Below, in pieces: positions 1 through 12,146 of a stretch of 64,000 nt of DNA. Source of the DNA: Vespa crabro. Lineage: Eukaryota > Arthropoda > Insecta > Hymenoptera > Vespidae. How positions within the stretch are numbered: position 1 is the stretch's first letter; each line of letters starts with the position of its first letter. Location of the stretch: NCBI RefSeq assembly GCF_910589235.1, contig NC_060973.1:334001-398000 (forward strand), in the 5' to 3' direction. Made by a program: the position numbers and the translations under genes. The notes beneath the pieces are model-generated. The model did not search any database, was not told where the DNA came from, and saw only the letters and a list, made by a program, of their open reading frames with translations.

Positions 1-138
1 GGCCATCGAAGCTCCTTGTGATATGCAAACCTTTAGCACAGAACTTTAATACAGAGAAATCTGTTTATAGTTTCTTTACTAATAGCAAAGAAATATTATG
101 CATTGACTATTTTTAGGCGTCCTATAATTAATACTTAC

Positions 139-139
139 G

Positions 140-170
<31 letters not shown>

Positions 171-176
171 GTATGT
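139..176. repeat. TA microsatellite
   Basis: An alternating TA/TG tract lies in the intron just upstream of the first recognisable acyl-CoA ligase exon. It is one of many such tracts in the window. Bases 1-138 show no exon I can assign with confidence. Confidence 0.9.
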
Positions 177-213
177 ATCTTGAACGAAAAAATAAATAAT
201 TGAATTGACACAG

Positions 214-1732
214 GTGGCATGGCTGTTTCTATCACCTAGCATGGCGAATAGAATAATGAAATCAGGATATCTTAAAAAGTACGACTTGTCTACCATTGAA
301 AATATCTTTATAACTGGTGGTATATTTAACGCGGAAAGTCAAAGAACGCTTAAGGAATACTTGATTAATGCAACGATAACGCAACTGTACGGTAAGAGGA
401 AAATAATAAATTCGACCTGTTTTGGCCTGTCTACAAAATGATCGTTTTAAAAGAATCTGTTACATTCACGATACGACGTTTATTGATCGAAATGCTTAAC
501 TTAATTACATACATTATAATGGTCAAAGTTCTATAATTGAATACCGCAAGGTGTTGCTATTTAAATGTGTGACCATAAAAAATATTGATATATCATGAAA
601 TGAGTTAATTTACTCTAATGTAAAATTCAATATAACATACTGTACAGATTTGTTGAAAATAATAATTTTACGCTCTATCTAATAATAACTTGCAATATAA
701 AACATATTATTATAAAGCATATTATTATAAAACACAATAAACAATAAAATTTACTAAAATTAAACGATATTGACGAAACATTTATTTTTACATGGTGGAA
801 TTTTAAAAAAAGATCTGCAGATAAGATAATAGTATCCCTACGTTTCTCATTTTTTGCAGACACACACAAAAGTAGAACTACGTTACTTACGGTATTTAAC
901 CCAAGATTTTGAAATGAAGTACGTCTCGAAAATGTCGATAAAATTATTTAAATTTTCTTAGGATCGACAGAAATGTGTAGTTCTATGATGATTCAAAAGC
1001 CATATCACAAACTTGAGTCAATTGGTACGGTATCTAAGAACGTTCAAGTCAAGATCATCGATGTAGAAACCGGAAATACATTGGGTCCAAATAAGACTGG
1101 TGAACTTTTAGGAAAATCGCTAATAATGACCAAGGGTTATTATAATAATCCACAGGCGACCAAAGAGGCGATCGATGCTGATGGTAAGAGAAAAAAAGAA
1201 ACACGATCAATTAGAGAAACATGGCTGCTCGTTCTATCGTTTAATCTAATTATTCGTTGTAAACGACAGGATGGTTTCACACCGGTGATCTCGCCTATTA
1301 CGATGAGGAAGGCCAATTTTTCTTTGTTGATAGACTGAAAGAAATGATAAAGTACAGAGGTTATCAAGTTTCGCCTTGCGAGATTGAGAATCTCTTGCAA
1401 ACTCATCCCGACGTTGTCGAGACTGCGGTTGTGGGTGTTCCTAATCTGCAGGACGATGAGCATCCCGTCGCTTTTGTCATCAAAGTTCCCGGTTCGAAGG
1501 TATGATTGTATTTGAAGCTATTCGATAGAAAATTAAACGAGCCATTTGACAAATTCTAATTAACATATAGGTAACCGAACGAGAACTTCAAGAATTGGTG
1601 GCGAAAAATATGACTGAACGTAATCATTTACGCGCGGGTGTGATATTTTTAGAAAAAATGCCTTATACACCTTCTGAAAAAATATCTAGAAGAGAGCTCA
1701 AAGCCATCGCTAAAAGGCATTTCTGCAAATGA
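214..1732 (+). CDS. AMP-forming acyl-CoA ligase, luciferase/4CL-like (C-terminal exons, 5' end outside window)
   Basis: This is the C-terminal part of an ANL-superfamily ligase, which makes an acyl-AMP and then an acyl-CoA. Coding exons read as 214-391, 962-1183, 1270-1499 and 1571-1732, all with AG/GT borders and matching phases; the frame is open upstream. Visible motifs are the adenine-binding YGSTE (codon split across exons 1 and 2), the ATP-ribose aspartate in WFHTGDLAYYDEEG, the hinge VDRLKEMIKYRGYQVSPCEIE, here quoted only as its core DRLKEMIKYRG, and the C-terminal lysine loop YTPSEKISRRELK, where the usual GK is EK. The protein ends ...RHFCK, so no peroxisomal SKL-type signal is visible. 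It faces the carboxypeptidase gene tail to tail. Insect genomes carry many non-luminescent members of this family, and the substrate cannot be deduced. Family call is confident; the exact product is not. Confidence 0.85.
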
Positions 1733-1845
1733 TTGTTATCGCTGAAATTGTCGGTGGTGGAAATTTCTATGGGATTAGAGAGTGCATACAAAAATTTATG
1801 ACGATATATTGTATTATTGTGTTATTACACGTAGACTTTTCTTCA

Positions 1846-1855
1846 TTTATTTATT
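1846..1855 (-). terminator. Poly(A) signals for the first carboxypeptidase
   Basis: Two overlapping AATAAA hexamers read on the minus strand (TTTATT on the plus strand at 1846-1851 and 1850-1855), about 370 nt past the carboxypeptidase stop codon. They lie between that stop and the end of the convergent ligase gene. Use is inferred. Confidence 0.4.
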
Positions 1856-2066
1856 ATCTATACAATAATATCGTTATAATGTTTAACGTGAGATTGAATT
1901 TGGCGAAAATGACCTTAATTTGGAAGGGCAGCAAAAAGGATAACTATATCAAAATGCGTTCGTGTTCTCTCTTTTTTTTTTTGTTTGTTTTTTTTTTTGT
2001 TTTTTGTTGTTGTTTTTTTCTCAAGTACAAAGAACGTAAGAGAAACGAAATAAGGGAGAAAAAAGA

Positions 2067-2079
2067 AATAAAAAATAAA
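2067..2079 (+). terminator. Poly(A) signals for the acyl-CoA ligase
   Basis: Two AATAAA hexamers (2067-2072 and 2074-2079) lie about 335 nt after the ligase stop codon. The rest of 1733-2225 is T-rich tract and AT-rich sequence with no gene. Use of these signals is inferred. Confidence 0.4.
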
Positions 2080-2225
2080 GGAAGCGTTCATCGATATCTT
2101 ACAGTCAAATCTATACTAATTTTCAGACGAATTACGCTACGTCATATTAACATAATGTAGTTTGTACTGGAATATTTACACTAACGATATTTATGCATTA
2201 CATCAAGTTTTTTTTCTTCATTGGC

Positions 2226-4019
2226 TCATTTATAACCTCGTGCAGCCACTTCTTTGAACATAGTTACCAAAGAGTCCATAATTTCTTCTCCCGTGGGAAT
2301 GATTTGATTTGCCGGAAGTAAAAATCCGTATCTTCCGGTATCACGCAATTCATAGGTGTAGGCGATTTGTTTGTGCAGAGTTCCTTTGATCCAATCTACG
2401 CTACTTCCGGTAGCGATGTCTATAAATGACAAGAATAATGTTAAGAGAAATACAGAATGAAATAGAAGAAAATTGAAATAGAATGAAAAATTGAAAAAAA
2501 TTTCTTCTTGCACTTACATATAGTTTCGGCAACATTTCCAGTTTGATAAGAGGTTCCATACCTTTTAGCAAGCGCATTTATCGACTTTTTACCGATCGCC
2601 AACTGTCATACAGAAAATAAGAAAATGAGAAAATCGAAAAAAAGAGAAGAAAACAAATAAACAATCGGAAGTCAATTAAACAATCGTCGGTTTATAATAT
2701 CTCTCTTTCTAATAATTGTGCTCAACAGAGAAAAAAGAAGAAGGGGAAAAAAAAGAAAAAGAAAGAAAAAGAAAGAAAAAGTTTCCTTACCAAGTCGTCG
2801 TAATTTTCAAGATGTTCCCTCGTGTGACCGTAAGGGAAGAGTAATAATTGCGAGTAACTATGAAAAGAGATGAACGCGAAGAACTTGTCAGATATCGATC
2901 GTAAGTATTGGGACAGAGTCTTTGTTTCGATTTCCGAGAATGCGGAACTTCCAGCGTATGTCTCCGAGCAAGCATTCGAACTTGAGCCACCGGCTAAAAA
3001 AATGATAAGCTAAATGATTAAATATTCCTTCGTTTTCCTTCTTAGAAATTAAATTTCTTTTTATATTAACTGTTCCATTTGTATCCCCAGTTTCTATTTG
3101 GATCGGAACCGTAGCAGAAGAACGAGTAAGGTTTGCGCGTTTTTCTCCACAAACGATTCTGCAAAACAAATTTAAAATGTATTAATAATTCAATCTATCA
3201 TCTAAATTCATTGCAATATCTTATATTACAAAAATAAATAGCATATGTAAATAACGTACTTTGGTATGCGTGTAGGCATAACCATCGGGATTGACGCTCG
3301 GGAAGATATACCAGTCATGTGCTTCGGCAAGTGAACTAATTTCTGGATCAGCACTGTTCAACAAACGATCGATAATATACAAAACGGTGGCAGGTGATAT
3401 CCACTCTCTCGCGTGAATTCCACCCTCAATTACTATGCCAGATTTGTTTTGGCCGAAACTCAATTTCACTCCTTTGATTTGACGACCCTCATAACTTGAT
3501 CCACCTATAATGACCTTGACGTTGTCAGGATAATCTTTAGCGAGATTGTCCAAATGTGCGTAAATTTCATCGATCGTGTGATACGTGTTAAGGCTAAAGC
3601 CATCTAAACTGGCTAACTGTCCCTTCGGCATCTCGGAATCGATCAAGTCTTGAACGTTGTCGATGAATTTCTTGTAGGGTGTACCAAGAACATTCATCAG
3701 ATCGAAGAAATCTGCTAACTTGTTTGGTGCTACCATGATGTCCACAGTCATGTTCACCGCAGATAATGTTTTCCAAAGTGAGAACTATAGAGAGAAAAAA
3801 GAAAAGATATTATTTTAAAATATTGAAATCAAACTATAATTTTTAGCGATCTATTTTAACGATCTAGAATTAACTTACGCCATCGTAATCCTCGATCTGA
3901 CTAAGAATTTCCAATTGTGATTCCGTTGATGGAAGAACACTGAAGACTTGGTAATTTTCGTAGGACGCCTTTTGGGCTGCCACCAAGGCGACCAACGACA
4001 GAATAAGGAGTTTATACAT
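2226..4019 (-). CDS. Zinc carboxypeptidase A-like, secreted proenzyme (M14A)
   Basis: A secreted digestive-type metallocarboxypeptidase that removes C-terminal residues. Exons, in transcript order: 4019-3879, 3784-3260, 3158-3071, 2993-2791, 2602-2518, 2419-2226; these total 1,236 nt, or 411 residues. The start is followed by a hydrophobic signal peptide (MYKLLILSLVALVAAQ), then an activation propeptide, then the peptidase domain from about residue 110. Catalytic residues by bovine CPA numbering are present: H69 and E72 in GGIHAREW, R127 in NRLWRK, N144/R145 in DPNRNW, H196 in FHSYSQ, Y248 in TIYIATG and E270 in YELRDTG. The position equivalent to CPA Ile255 is Val, so a hydrophobic, A-type specificity is expected. 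The Y248 codon is split by the last intron. A paralogue follows immediately upstream in the same orientation. Confidence 0.92.
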
Positions 4020-4166
4020 GATTGAAAGCTCTGTGAAAAGAAAGAAAGAAAGAAAGAAAGAAAGAAAAAAAGTAAAGAAATAATAAGATTAATAACGTTG
4101 TCCGTGCATTTATACAAATTAATAGTTTTAAAGGAAGGATCATGAAACAATTCGTTTTTGTCTTAC

Positions 4167-4223
4167 CCACTTTGAGAACTAATCAAGTCTGTGTCTGTTC
4201 GATAATCTGACCTGCTATTTAAA
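4167..4223 (-). promoter_or_regulatory. Putative TATA-like promoter and 5' UTR exon of the first carboxypeptidase
   Basis: On the minus strand a TTTAAATA box (4223-4216) lies about 50 nt before a strong donor (GTGG then GTAAGA, exon end 4167). A matching acceptor (CTTTTCACAG) occurs at about 4031, 12 nt before the start codon. This suggests a short non-coding first exon and a roughly 136-nt 5' UTR intron. It is inferred from consensus only. Confidence 0.4.
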
Positions 4224-5326
4224 CCAAGAGTAACACCTGCACACGGCACCAAGATATATATCGGTGATCATTCTTTTATACTTCATTTAAAAAATGACAT
4301 CGATCGATTTGTGAATCTTCTCTTATCATTCGCGGGGTTTCTAGAACGAATTATTTATCTAGTCGATCGGAACAATCGAGGAAGAATTATCCAATTGATG
4401 AGGATTGTGATTTTTAAGGTCAACATAATAAAATTTCTTTCAATATCGATCAATACCATCAATTTAAGACTACGAAAACATAAGATTTTTCTTCCTTTTT
4501 ATTTACTTTTCTTTTTTCTTTTTTTATCTCTTTTGTTACGAGAATAAAAAGACGAGAATAAAGAATAAAAAGAAAATGGAGATTAGCCGAGTATGTATTT
4601 TCCGTCGTTAATATTGTTATCGGTCATTTTTACAAAAAACTCGTCGCATTGATGATCGATCGGCTTTTTTTGTTTACAATGTCGTTAGTTAATTACTTTC
4701 TAATCTATTGAAAAGATTTCTATTTATTTTAAACGTGATTACTTATCACACACACACACACAGATTAACGATTCTTCACGTGATTCTTCGGTTGGAGAGA
4801 ATCTTAATTGGTAATGAAAATTTACCGAATAAAATAATTTCTTTGGAAGAATCAAATAAAACGGATTAATTAGAAATATTCAGGTCATGTTACTCTTGAT
4901 AACGCATTTCGTGGATATATAACGACCGATATAAATCTATAAGATTATTAGGAATAATTCGGAGCGGATGATATGATATATTAGAATGTAATCTATTTAT
5001 TATTAGATATACTAAGTATTTTAGTTCATTTTTTAATTAAATCCATTTCTTAATTAAGGACACTTATCTTACCACTCGATTTTATAATCAAAACAGCTCG
5101 ATAATATTTTAACAGTCGACGATCGATGATGCCATTATTTACATTTGGCTTTTATACACATAATATTATTGTTGATATTCACATAATGTTTTGTTACTTA
5201 TAATATATCATTGATAATATTAAAAGACAAAAGTGATTTAATAAATGCGATATTAAATGTAAAAGAAAGAAATTTATAAATAAAATTTCTTTTCAATTGT
5301 ATGGCAAGAACGTTAAAGTGAATTAA
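4224..5326. other. Intergenic region between the two carboxypeptidases
   Basis: About 1.1 kb of AT-rich sequence with a short CA run near 4748-4762. No coding or RNA gene is recognised. It should hold upstream control elements of the first gene and the 3' end of the second. Confidence 0.7.
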
Positions 5327-8300
5327 TTATGGTCGTGATCCATATCCAAGATCCAATGCTTTTTGAAACATGCCGATCAAGGAATCCATCGTTTCCTCTC
5401 CCGTAGGAATGATTTGATTAGCTGGTAACAAAAAACCGTATCGGCCTTTATCACGAAGCTCGTACGTGTAAGTTATACGAGGACCAATCGCGGCACGAAC
5501 CCAATCCATCGAACTACCAGCTGCTGGATCTATGAATAAATCAATAAAAGCAAATGAATAAATCAATGAGCAAATTTTTTATATACTGCGATAGTATATG
5601 ATTTTTGTTTTGTTTTGTTTTTCAGATTCGTTCGCGGACGAACATACATTGTTTCGCCTTGAGTCTCTTTCTACACGGTGCTTTTTTTCTTTTTTTTTTC
5701 GTTTTCCTTTTTATTAACACGGCTCATTATTAACACGGCTTTTTTATTCTTATTTTGTTTTCTTCCTTTTTTTTCCTTAATCATATATCACTTGCGATCT
5801 TACACGATCGCAAATAATTAACTAATATACATACACGCTAATAATTAACTTTTTTGAAAAAATATTTTTTCTTTCGTGTTTTTGTTAAATAAAATGTTAT
5901 AAGTTAACACATTTCCATATTTTAAATTGCCATTTATATAGCTTGCACAAGTGTGTTAATTTAACCTAAATTTTATACTCTTTTTAAGTTAATTAGGAAT
6001 TTCAACACGGATATATACGATCTTTTTTCTCTTTGTCTTTCGTTCTTTATTTTTTTTTCTTTTTTCTTTCCTTTACACAGTACGGATCAATCGTGCAAAA
6101 TAAAGATCCAATTGTGAGTACTTACAAATAACATCGACTACGTTTCCAACGGTGTAATCGATACCGTATCTCTTGGATAGAGCCTTGACGGAGAACTTTC
6201 CTATTTCCATAAGATCGTCGTAATTGTCGATTCTTTCGTTGCTATGACCGAACGGTATAAGCAACAATTGGCTGAAACTATGGAAGGCTAGATAAGCCGT
6301 CAATTTTTCCGGTATACTTTTCAGAAACCTTGACATCGACTTCGATTCGATTTCAGAGAATGCTTTGGGTCCTGGATATGTTTCAGCGCAGGGATTAGAA
6401 CTTGTTCCTATTTCTACGCGATCAATTGGAAATAAAATAATATAAAGAAATAGTATACGATTTTCTCTATGAATTTATTCGACGATTTATTATTTAAGAT
6501 ATACCTGCCCAATGAGATTCCCAATTTCGATTGAGATCAACGCCTTTACATCTCAGCCCGTATCGTTTCAAATTCTTCCTCCACAATCGATTCTAAAAAA
6601 GAAAAAAAAAAAAAAAAAAAAGAAATATCTGTGTCGTTTGTACTTCGCTCTTGGATTATTTTTTCTCTTTCTTTTTAGCCTTTTCAAATTCGAAATCTTA
6701 TCGCGCTCATCGTGGTCATTTGATTAAACATTACATCTTGATTTAGAATTTCATCGATTGTAAATATTTAATTGTAAATATTTGACATAGTAGGCGTAAG
6801 AAAGAGAGAAAAAAAGGAGAAATTAATTTCCTTCAAAGTCTACTTCGAATCGATTGACCTTTGAATTTTAATTAAATCTCGATTAAGAAATGCTTATCAT
6901 TAAAACGATTACGTACGATCAAAGGAAAGAAAAGGCTTATTTGGTTATCGATCGATCGATCAATCATTGCATACGATCGTACATAAGCGACAATCAATAG
7001 AGACTTTATCCAATGTCTCTCAACGGGTTTTCTATTTTTTCTTTTCTTTCATACTTTCTTTTCTTCTTATTCTTTTAAGTCGAACGATTGCACTCATATC
7101 CTTTCGTTGATAAAAATGTGTACGTTTGTTTACGACTATTAATAAGGTTAAAAAAAAGATAATTGATTGATGAAATCGATAAAGATCCTGATACCGATTT
7201 ACAATACGTTTATCTTTATCCGATCTTTTTGTTCGTTTAATCGATAACAAGACCGAGATTTATTCTTACCGTAGTATGTGAATATTCGTAACCATCTGGA
7301 TTGAAAATTGGGAATATATACCAAACATAGGACTCCGCCAAAGTCCTAATAGCAGGATCTTCGTTGAATATCAATTCGTTTGCCACGTATGTAGTTGTGG
7401 CTACCGATATCCATTCCCTCGCGTGAATTCCACTTTCCAAGAAGATCGACGTATTTTGATTAGGATTAAAACGAAGCATTAAACCTTTTATAGGCCTTCC
7501 AAGGGTACTGACTCCACCGTTCACAATTTTAACGATTTTAGAATGTTCCTGAGCGAGACTTTCCATCCATTGATATATCTATGTTGAGGCAAATACAGAT
7601 TTTCACAAAAAAAAAAAAAAAAAAAAAAAAGAAAAAAACCAAAAAATTTCCCAATTTTTATAAGATTTTAGTTGAATCAATCTAGCAAGGTTTTCAAGTT
7701 TAATGGATCTATCACGTTTTATTACTATACAACGGATTAGTGAGAATTCAAAAAGCAGCTCCAGCTTAGAAGAATATTTAATAAATTATCTTTCTGTTTT
7801 AATATAAATATTCTATCGAAACTTGAAATTTATATAAAAGTTGTAAAACAATATAACATAGCATAATCTGAAATTAAATAGACAATTTTATGATTACAAG
7901 GAACACGAATTATTTCAAATTTATCTCAATTCGTCATTTTATTATTAGAATAATTCCCAAGTAAACGACGTCTTATTTCATAAGGTAATAATTAATGTTC
8001 TTTGAAAAGAAAAAATAAATTTTTTATATACATTTGCGACCGTGTTATAAACAATTAAACATTAAAGTAAATTTGAAAAAAAATCTCCCTAGTGGTAATT
8101 AAGAAAGATACTAGAAAGAAAATAATTTTCATACCACGTCGAGCCTATAATAAGCTGTCCAATCAAAAGTGCGTCTCCCATCGACGTTCGGATTCTCTTC
8201 GTCGATATAACGTTGAAGATCGTCCATCATTAACGTGGCTGACATTTTGTTACTGTTAACGATCTTTTCAAACTCATCGATTCTTTTTGGAGCAACGACG

Positions 8301-8509
8301 ATTAACGAGGAATCATTCATCCTCGTTAAATTCCAAAAATTATAACCCTCGTCTTCTTGCATATTCGTTAAGGCATTCAAACTATCGTAATTATCAACAT
8401 GGACCTTGTAGAGTTTATGACCGTCGTAACGTATCTTTTCCGATGCAGAGATACTCGCGAGAAAAAGGAAAACGTATAACCGGTTCATCGTCGTTATCCT
8501 CATCGTCAT
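5327..8509 (-). CDS. Zinc carboxypeptidase A-like, second tandem copy (M14A)
   Basis: A paralogue of the downstream carboxypeptidase. Exons in transcript order: 8509-8135, 7578-7270, 6592-6505, 6407-6126, 5529-5327; these total 1,257 nt, or 418 residues. The N-terminus has three in-frame ATGs (8509, 8503, 8488); the third starts MNRLYVFLFLASISA, a good signal peptide. A propeptide precedes the peptidase domain. Catalytic residues are kept: SGIHAREW (H69, E72), NRLWRK (R127), DLNRNW (N144, R145), FHSFSQ (H196), VIYPAAG (Y248) and YELRDKG (E270). The CPA Ile255 position is Met, again A-like. One exon (6407-6126) corresponds to two exons of the first copy, so the pair differs by one intron. Introns here are longer (0.6-0.7 kb) and hold poly-A/T tracts. 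No defects are seen. Confidence 0.92.
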
Positions 8510-11500
8510 AAATAGTTTTCCAAATGATTAAATCGTTTCTTTGAAAATCCTTCGATCTCAGTCAAATTCATTGATTGCCTGTATTACCGTTTGACTTCTT
8601 ACATTTTAAATCTATCACTGTTCTCGTCTACAAAATCTACGAAAAACCGGAAATTATATTTTCTCTCTCAAAGTGCGTTCTGGCGCGATTCAACGTGGAA
8701 TGGAAAATCTTTCGTCGATTCCTCGAGTGGCTTTATATGTACTCCAGGACGACTCCTCTTCTCATAACCACGATAGAAAAAAAGAAAGAAAAAAAAAAAA
8801 GAAAGAAAAAAAAAAGCAAGAAGAAGAGAAGAGCTATCGCATACGTGAGATACCTGTTAATTAAAAAGGAAGAGAAAAAAAGTTATATAGCGGCAGTCGA
8901 CAATACTTTATATGCAGAATGTGTTATGAGAACAACGAGCTTGCGAGGCAAACGACGAAACGCGAATAGTCAAAGACCTGCTCGGATGCACTGCTCGAAT
9001 ATTATACCAAAGAAGTCGTCCGAGGTCATTTTTCGTATTTATATTTATCTTGTTTATACCTCGTTAATGCGTAATCCCTGTGTCAAATTTTACGATGATA
9101 CATATTGGTCTATTCGACTTTGACATTTTTCCTTTTTTAGTTTATTTCTTCGTATCCTTTAAAATCATATTTATTTCATCATAATAAATATTTTCCTTTA
9201 ATTATAAAAATATTTTATACTGTATAAAAGTACTTTATATAGTGAAATTGACTGGTCGATTAGAAATGTGAATGTTTGTTTTTTGAAATGATCAGTAATT
9301 TGCAAGTTAATTAACAAAGAATTCTTTAGAACGTCCTTCCTCATACTGTTGTTGAATATATTCCCTTCTTAAGTCATTCTTATTTCCGATTATTGCATCT
9401 AAGTGTTTTGCTTGGAAGCCAATCGATATTGATGAAATTAAACGTTAAGTATACCTCTTACGCTTTTATGGAATATTCATTGTCTTCGTTATTTTACGCG
9501 ATTACTGCCATACGCATATTTCTTTTTTCTTTTTTTTTTCTTTCTTTTTTTTTTTTAAGCTTAGCGCGAAAAATATTTTAACGGAAACATTGAAATTAAA
9601 TATAAAATTATAAAAATATATAAAATTTATTTAAAGAAAAATATCAGCTTGTTTATGATTGTGTTAAAAGATTATAAAAAATATTGTGTGTTAAATATTT
9701 GAATTACGGTATTTATGTGAAAAGAAATAATATTTCACGTTTAAACCCCTTGAGTATGATTACTTGTTGTACATAATACGTCGATAATATGTGTGCTTTG
9801 ATATAACACTGATCGATTATAAAGATTCGACTTATCGATCGAATAATTTCTTTCATTAGCGACCGTAGATAACATTACCGACTTTATTGATAGGATCGGC
9901 AAGATATCTTTAATTAATACTTCAGTGCACGCTAATTGTACTTAATAATGAACTGGACGTACGTATGCTTTGACGTTGACAAAACTTTTGATACTTAGCT
10001 CGCGAGTTGTGTCGAGCTAAATATAGGAAAGAAATATAAATAAATGCACATGTTGGAATAATGAAAATAAAAAATATTGTTTAACGATATAATTATATTT
10101 GAAAAATTTGGAAACAAGAATATAAACGTAACGATGCTTACGTCACAAATTTTTTATAAATTTTAATGAGTGACTAAAGTCATCAATAAGAAACGACTTA
10201 TGCGATGATTAATGTTAAGGCTGTTTGTTCTTTTTTTTTTCTTCTTTTTTTTTTCTTTTTTTTTCTCCTCTTTTTTACTATACAACTATTTTGTCGTTTC
10301 ATTTAGCTTTCAAGTATGTATTAAATAACATTCGTGCTTTGTTAAAAAAGCAAAAAAGAAAAGGAAAAAAAAGAGAAAGTCAGAACTTCTACCTTTTGGG
10401 TATTTTTATTAATCCAAGCTACTTTATCTTAATCGTAGATCAAGGTCTTTTAATCGATATCGTGATCATTAATAAAACAAAAGAACTACACTAGAATGTA
10501 TACGTATACGAGGTACGTTTCAGGAGTAACAGAGTCCTTGATTTGTCACTGAATTACAATCGTATAAGTTAATGCAAAATCATATCGATATACCATAGAA
10601 GGATAGTATATTTATTTGTAACTTTTTATCCGAATGATAAAAATTTATATTATTTACAAACATAAATATGAAAGTGATATTTTAATATTGATTAAAATAG
10701 TATGCTGATTCGTGATATAGTATAATAAAATAGATGAATGAATGGAGCGATAAAAAGGATGAAAGAAAAGCAAAAGAAAGAATATTCAAAATAGAATTAG
10801 AAAGTATGCGCGTTTATCGATCCTCTTTATGTTCAAGGGTGCATCAAAAGACAAAGGGGCCACGGGATGGTTCGGTGTAATTCACAAATTGACTCTTTTA
10901 TTCGTCCTCTTAATACCGGATTATCGTTCTATTTTACTTTATTTATGCTCTTTTTTATTTTAATAATATCGTAGTAATTCTTTTTTTTTCCTTCTTCTTT
11001 ATTTTTTTCTTTTTCTGTTTCTGTTTTTTTCTTTTTCTCTCTTTTTTCCTTTTTTCTTTTTACTTTAACTATAATCGTTACTTACGTAAAATTAGATACG
11101 AATGAATATTTCTTCTAATCTTTGTCCGTTTGTAGGTGGAATATGTTATCGTATAATTTAAATAACTTATTACACAATATATTTATCTTTCTTGTTGCGA
11201 AATAATACCACGATCCTATGATAAATGTCATTTGAATATGAGTTTTCACGTTTGCAAATAAATTTATAGAGTTCCCCATGAAAACGCAAATAAGATTGTA
11301 TAAATCTTCTTTGAAAAAAATGTCACGAAGAAAAGTGCAGTAAAATGGAGGCATGCGCATTTATTCGAAAGATATTAATTTTTGTCATGACGTAAAAATA
11401 CGCATTGACATCTAATTAGATGGGCGATTTTTAATAAAAACAAAAAAAAAAGCGTAAAGATTTAGCGTAAAAAAATATGTTACGATATTATACGATATTA

Positions 11501-12146
11501 TTAAGGAGAAAATAGTAAAAAAGAAAAAAATAGCTCGTGAAAGAAATAATTAGACAGATAAAAAGGTAATCGTTCGTAGGTTGGAATATCCGAGAGGACA
11601 ATTTTTGCACGCTCCTGACATTTTCGCTGATCCCTTCCTCGAGCTCCCCCACTTTGCTTCGCGATGCGGCCTTCAACAACGACGAGTTCTCTCTCTCTCC
11701 TGTTTAGCGTGACGGAATCAGTCGTGGTTTATCAACCGAGCCGGTTAAGTCTGAGAAAGTCTGAGAATTGTAGATGGTTAAAAGCCGTGCGCATTCTTCT
11801 CCTTTTCGTTCGTAATTTCGATCTTATCCTTATTATATCTGTCCTAAATCTTATTCGATCATAACTAAACTACGACTCAATTGAGATCTTTTCAAATTCG
11901 ACACGACTATCTTTTCTTTCATCTATTATCATATTGATCGGCAGATGAATTTTCATTAAGTATTTCGGCGTTTAACATTTATTAATTATTTATAACTCGA
12001 TTAAGAACGAACGAAAAAGAAAATAAAGAAAGAATCGAAGATATTCCTATGAAGATAATCTTTTAATCAAGAAATATCAAAGAAGGTACAGGTCTAAGAC
12101 AGGGAAAAAGATCGCGTTACGTTGGAAGATAGGAATTATTTCAAAA
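8510..12146. other. Intergenic region upstream of acetyl-CoA synthetase
   Basis: About 3.6 kb without a gene I can support. It contains long homopurine (8766-8830) and T-rich (10225-10275, 10980-11060) tracts. A less AT-rich patch at about 11590-11780 could be the promoter or a non-coding first exon of acetyl-CoA synthetase, but no element is diagnostic. Confidence 0.6.

Noticed and set aside
8575..9123. 182-codon plus-strand open frame
   Set aside because: It runs through a homopurine tract giving poly-Lys, has no recognisable domain and no splice or homology support.
11590..11780. Less AT-rich patch as a possible gene
   Set aside because: No open frame with homology or splice structure; at most a promoter or 5' UTR exon.
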